From Culex pipiens pallens (lineage: Eukaryota; Arthropoda; Insecta; Diptera; Culicidae), in contig NC_068938.1 in assembly GCF_016801865.2 (NCBI RefSeq), positions 68,493,457-68,557,456 on the forward strand: 64,000 nt of DNA, written 5' to 3'. A model generated the notes under the pieces. The model saw only the letters and a list, made by a program, of their open reading frames with translations, did not search any database and was not told the DNA's origin. A program made the position numbers and the translations under genes. Of the stretch, positions 59,109 to 64,000 are shown one piece after another. The first letter of the stretch is position 1, and every line of letters begins with the position of its first letter.

Positions 59109-61000
59109 CAGGGCTGTGGAGTCGGAGTCGGAGCCGGAGTCGGTGGAGTCGGGTCTTTTTGGGAAGCCTGGAGTCGGAGTCGGAGTCGGAGTCGTCAAAA
59201 CTCGAACAGCTGAAGTCGGAGTCGGAGCCGGAGTCGGCTAAATTTTATTTGCTGGAGTCGGAGCCGACAATTTCTGATTACCCGGAGTCGGAGTTATCTT
59301 AAGTTCAACAAAAAATATTTTTTTTTATTTTTCAGTTTTTGCTATAAAGCAGCTTAATTTACAAAACTTCTTATATTTTTAATTGTTTTTAAAGTCGCAT
59401 GCGCTGCGTTGCCATTTTTCATTTTTTTAGAGGTCTATGATCACTAAATGATAACCTGTTAATCAGCTCTTACCCAAGTATGTAGTATCATCATAACTCA
59501 ATGTTGGTTTTGAAGTCAGAAATATTTAATTGATTTTCGACTGCATCCTTTTGCCGATATTTATGTACCCATTAAATTAAAATTTGACCAAACTTAATCC
59601 AGTTCTTTCTAAAAAAAGTACATACACAATCAAATCAGCATTAAATATGTTAAATATATCGATTATCTTAATGTTTACTATTTCTCTACTCAAATCTGAG
59701 AATGTTGATCCTTAGGCTAACTATTTTGATATTGTTGGAAATTATCGTTGAACAAATCTCAAGATTTCAGGATAGGATAGGATTTCAAGTTAAAAAAATA
59801 TATAGAAAAATTATAGGATTTTAATTTATGTTTCAAATATTATTCAAAAAAACAAAAATATTGTTCAACCGGTAAGAATTTTCTCATACTGTTTGTCCCA
59901 CGCCAATATGACGGAAGGTGATTATCATTGCTACTAAATGTATCTAAAAAAAATCTTCTTGGAAAGGTAGCTTAAGAATCCTTTTGAAATATCCGTGACC
60001 TTAAAAACTTTTTAACCTGAGGATTTTTGTTTTTTTATCAAATTCTAATTTTTTCATGTATTTTGATGGAGGCGCACGACCATTCATAAAGCTTCGTTTT
60101 AGGTGAAGATGCAAGAAGTATCGCGCGCCTCCTTTTAAATATATAAACAGTTTAAAAATTCTAATAAATCCAAAATTCACAGGTAAAATATTTTCTAGGT
60201 CACGAATATTTGAAAAGGACCCCTTAAGCGTCCTTACCACTAGGGTTTTGCCTTCCTCACCTTACTGAGGAAAGGCTATAAAATCACTCCAAAAATGAAC
60301 TTTCAATTAAACCTCCTAGACCTACCTTCATTTGTATTTTAAGATACATTGATTTGTAATGATATTCTTCTTCATCCATGGCGTGATGTCCATGTACGTC
60401 TTAAAAATATCAATGGAGCTTCAAAGAATAGTTTCGTTTAAAAATGTTATTTAAAGAAACAAGGGGACTATGATAATTCCTGTGCTTCTTATAAAAGTCA
60501 ACCTAAAAGTGAGCAAATTGATTTGTTAAATTTATATGTTAAATCGATCATTAAGGCCAGCTTTCAAAAATAACAATTTAATAATTTAGCTTTTGATAAA
60601 TTTAATGAAAATTTGAGGTTAAGTAAATAAATCCAAATTTACTTATCAAACTGTTCTTCTGAAAATGCCTTCAAAACTGAAGTTTTTTTTTTCTGTTTCA
60701 ATAACGTCTAAAACTTGTAAAACTAGAAACTTTTAAATAATCTCATTTATCAATGTTTACGAAATAATAGTTAACTAACTTTTGAAACATTTAAAAATAT
60801 ATGGAGTCGGAGTCGGAGACAACCATTTTTTGAAAGCTGGAGTCGGAGTCGGAGTCGGCTAGAGTTGGTTGGCCGGAGTTGGAGTCGGAGTCGGAGTCGG
60901 TTGGATCTGAAAGCCGGAGCTGAAGTCGGAGTCGGAGTCGGCTAATCTCAGAAAGCCGGAGTCGGAGTCGCTTGAAATATGACCCGACACCGCAGCCCTG
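59109..61000. mobile_element. hAT-like element with GTCGGA-repeat termini, 1.9 kb
   Basis: The ends cagggctgtggagtc and gacaccgcagccctg are inverted, and CAG/CTG termini fit hAT elements. Both subterminal regions (59,116-59,295 and 60,800-60,972) consist of degenerate (gtcgga)n repeats in the same strand orientation. The 1.5-kb interior is A/T-rich with no transposase, and includes a mosquito-type repeat at 60,240-60,330. No exact 8-bp target duplication is seen (gtttaaat against aaataact), so the ends may be worn. Confidence 0.65.
60240..60330. repeat. Fragment of a common mosquito interspersed repeat
   Basis: The string cttactgaggaaaggctata followed by aaatcactccaaaaatgaac is of a kind I associate with widespread mosquito repeats. 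Boundaries are not resolved. Confidence 0.4.
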
Positions 61001-62253
61001 AAATAACTTATTTTGCAAAACTGTTGTTTGAAACTTGCTTGCTCACTTCCTACTGAGCAATTCTTCACTCGATTTTAGTTTAAAATTTCTTTTAGAAGAA
61101 GTATTTGAGCGTCAAAGTGCATGCTGTTCCTCTACTAACTTCTAAACACACAGAATACCTATATCAAAATACAAGGTTATTACTTGAATCAGCTCAAGTT
61201 ACGGACAGTCTTGACAGCTCCAAGAAGTCAAAGCTTTATCAGCAGTAACGTCCAATAACCTACGCCAAGTTGATAACGACGGTGTGAACAGAGCGTCTAG
61301 CTTGCTGTCCAGACATCGAAACCAACCACTACCTGTCAGGTTATGTTTCTGTCACGGCCAGAGAAATAAAAAAAAACCGAGACACAAAAAATAACCCAGC
61401 TTGATAATCCAAGACGTTTCATTCCCGGTCGCGTTCCGTTACAGGTTCCACGTGGAAGCGCGTTTTCGATTCGTGGGAAAAAGGAAAGGGAAAACATCAT
61501 TTCCTGCTGTCAACCAAAGTCGTAATTTCACCTGACGTACTGACTGTACCATAAACAGCGAAAGCTATTACATACGAATTGGAACCGTATTGAAATCTAA
61601 CAGAAATAATCGAGCAAATATTACACTTGTTCAACTCTAGAGTAGTGTCTTCAATTGAGTTTTTACCGGATATCTCGCCCGTCAAAGACCGAAATAAGTC
61701 ATCATCGCCAGCGGTTGCATTCCAACCAAGCAAAAACTTTTCCCTCTTCAATTGTTTTATGTAAAAATAAAATCTTCCTCTCAGCAGAAAAAGGTCCCTT
61801 TTGCAAGCAACCATCATCGGAGTTTAGATAGTAAAAAATGTGAAAAGTCATCCACCGCATATGGCAACCCCCAACTCCTTAAAAATATCCGGAACAACCG
61901 GAAGGTCCACCCCGTAAGTTCGAATCGTCATTTCCAATTCCACGCACATACCACCGATAAGAAGAAAAGTAATAATATTCATATGACACTTGGAGTTTTC
62001 CTCCCTCACCCATGCAAGAGAAGAAAAAAAAAACTTTCAGTTTTCCCAGCTCCCGACCAAGTTCGTGCCTTGCCGCAAGCCAATTGGTGTCCGTATAATT
62101 ATGGACCTGGAACTTGGGTTCCGGGGTCTTTGGGAGGAAGGAAAACTGTCACTCGCGGAAAAACAAAAACCGGTAGATACTTTTGGGTTTCGCATGCCGG
62201 AATTTTTGGGACAGAAGCGAATTTTGCCCTCGACTGACTCGAACTCGGTTGTA
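61001..62253. other. Unique DNA with weak minus-strand ORF
   Basis: The minus strand is open for 106 codons at 61,497-61,817 (GDDDLFRSLTGEISGKNS, then VIAFAVYGTVSTSGEITTL). The peptide is not implausible but has no recognised domain, no convincing splice sites and ordinary A/T-rich codons. It could be an exon or chance. Bases 62,040-62,250 are moderately G+C-rich without a gene. Confidence 0.25.
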
Positions 62254-62792
62254 CAAAACAAAAAACAAAAAACAAAAAAAAACCAAAAACAAAAAACAAA
62301 AAACAAAAAACAAAAAACAAAAAACAAAAAACAAAAAACAAAAAACAAAAAACAAAAAACAAAAAACAAAAAACAAAAAAAAACCAAAAACAAAAAACAA
62401 AAAACAAAAAACAAAAAACAAAAAACAAAAAACAAAAAACAAAAAACAAAAAACAAAAAACAAAAAACAAAAAACAAAAAACAAAAAACAAAAAACAAAA
62501 AACAAAAAACAAAAAACAAAAAACAAAAAACAAAAAACAAAAAACAAAAAACAAAAAACAAAAAACAAAAAACAAAAAACAAAAAACAAAAAACAAAAAA
62601 CAAAAAACAAAAAACAAAAAACAAAAAACAAAAAACAAAAAACAAAAAACAAAAAACAAAAAACAAAAAACAAAAAACAAAAAACAAAAAACAAAAAACA
62701 AAAAACAAAAAACAAAAAACAAAAAACAAAAAACAAAAAACAAAAAACAAAAAACAAAAAACAAAAAACAAAAAACAAAAAACAAAAAACAA
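62254..62792. repeat. Short-unit tandem array, 7-bp unit caaaaaa
   Basis: About 77 copies. Two variant units with a longer A-run and cc (near 62,273-62,284 and 62,376-62,386) sit ~103 bp apart in matching context, so a segment of ~100 bp has been duplicated within the array. Confidence 0.97.
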
Positions 62793-64000
62793 AATTGACA
62801 AAATTGACAAAATTGACAAAATTGACAAAATTGACAAAATTGACAAAATTGACAAAATTGACAAAATTGACAAAATTGACAAAATTGACAAAATTGACAA
62901 AATTGACAAAATTGACAAAATTGACAAAATTGACAAAATTGACAAAATTGACAAAATTGACAAAATTGACAAAATTGACAAAATTGACAAAATTGACAAA
63001 ATTGACAAAATTGATAAAATTGACAAAATTGACAAAATTGACAAAATTGACAAAATTGACAAAATTGACAAAATTGACAAAATTGACAAAATTGACAAAA
63101 TTGACAAAATTGACAAAATTGACAAAATTGACAAAATTGACAAAATTGACAAAATTGACAAAATTGACAAAATTGACAAAATTGACAAAATTGACAAAAT
63201 TGACAAAATTGACAAAATTGACAAAATTGACAAAATTGACAAAATTGACAAAATTGACAAAATTGACAAAATTGACAAAATTGACAAAATTGACAAAATT
63301 GACAAAATTGACAAAATTGACAAAATTGACAAAATTGACAAAATTGACAAAATTGACAAAATTGACAAAATTGACAAAATTGACAAAATTGACAAAATTG
63401 ACAAAATTGACAAAATTGACAAAATTGACAAAATTGACAAAATTGACAAAATTGACAAAATTGACAAAATTGACAAAATTGACAAAATTGACAAAATTGA
63501 CAAAATTGACAAAATTGACAAAATTGACAAAATTGATAAAATTGACAAAATTGACAAAATTGACAAAATTGACAAAATTGACAAAATTGACAAAATTGAC
63601 AAAATTGACAAAATTGACAAAATTGACAAAATTGACAAAATTGACAAAATTGACAAAATTGACAAAATTGACAAAATTGACAAAATTGACAAAATTGACA
63701 AAATTGACAAAATTGACAAAATTGACAAAATTGACAAAATTGACAAAATTGACAAAATTGACAAAATTGACAAAATTGACAAAATTGACAAAATTGACAA
63801 AATTGACAAAATTGACAAAATTGACAAAATTGACAAAATTGACAAAATTGACAAAATTGACAAAATTGACAAAATTGACAAAATTGACAAAATTGACAAA
63901 ATTGACAAAATTGACAAAATTGACAAAATTGACAAAATTGACAAAATTGACAAAATTGACAAAATTGACAAAATTGACAAAATTGACAAAATTGACAAAA
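62793..64000. repeat. Short-unit tandem array, 9-bp unit aaaattgac
   Basis: About 134 copies to the right edge, continuing outside the window. It is nearly invariant, with single aaaattgat units near 63,015 and 63,536. It follows the 7-bp array without any spacer. The 9-bp period leaves one frame open on the minus strand as a (Ser-Ile-Leu)n string, which is not a gene. Confidence 0.98.

Noticed and set aside
60791..61068. Ser-Asp repeat ORFs on the minus strand
   Set aside because: They are translations of the (gtcgga)n subterminal repeat of the hAT-like element.
62099..62785. 228- and 209-codon ORFs of LFFVFCF repeats
   Set aside because: They are translations of the caaaaaa array (21 bp = 7 codons). 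They are low complexity, not membrane proteins.
62037..63998. 653-codon minus-strand ORF with (Ser-Ile-Leu)n and Phe/Val/Cys-rich strings
   Set aside because: It is a by-product of the 9-bp and 7-bp tandem arrays, which lack stops in one frame. There is no domain and no normal composition.

Overview
The window looks like non-coding, transposon-packed DNA from a culicine mosquito nuclear genome, most probably Culex. The reasons are the strong A+T bias, the many short TA-flanked MITEs, the GTCGGA-rich hAT-like element, the dispersed motif near 60,260 that I associate with mosquito repeats, and the class of LINE present. The species call is inference. No prokaryotic or viral genome organisation is visible, and there is no rRNA, no intact tRNA and no CRISPR.

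The only convincing long coding sequences belong to an intact two-ORF LINE retrotransposon on the minus strand at about 29.1-33.85 kb. ORF1 is an RNA-binding protein and ORF2 an endonuclease/reverse transcriptase. The LINE lies between two inverted arms of about 560-630 bp that form a larger foldback element (28,435-34,403). Host coding evidence is thin: a well-formed 200-bp exon on the minus strand at 7,511-7,710, plus weaker exon candidates at 2,087-2,332, 8,080-8,152 and 34,562-34,756. The window is probably intronic or intergenic.

Layout: 1-7.5 kb holds foldback and MITE elements with an A+T-rich background. 7.5-8.8 kb holds the candidate exons and a tRNA-like SINE piece. 9-20.4 kb is mostly nested non-autonomous DNA transposons: a 2.06-kb TA-flanked element, two hAT-type MITEs with perfect 8-bp target duplications, several copies of one ~600-bp family, and a 300-bp hairpin with a 5-nt loop. 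20.7-23.6 kb is a disrupted repeat copy followed by unique DNA. 23.67-28.19 kb holds two large short-unit arrays: an 8-bp unit, split by an insert with a perfect 66-bp inverted repeat, and a 7-bp unit. 28.4-34.4 kb is the foldback plus LINE. 34.4-40.5 kb is unique DNA and two more elements. 40.5-46.2 kb is a 5.7-kb foldback with a 142-bp tandem array in each arm and a dead RNase H-type LINE fragment at its centre. 46.2-62.2 kb is unique DNA with scattered MITEs, a perfect 123-bp tandem duplication and a 1.9-kb hAT-like element. 62.25-64.0 kb is a 7-bp array running directly into a 9-bp array that leaves the window.

The genes do not form a pathway. The LINE ORFs act together in target-primed reverse transcription. 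All other mobile elements are non-autonomous or dead and would depend on transposases encoded elsewhere.
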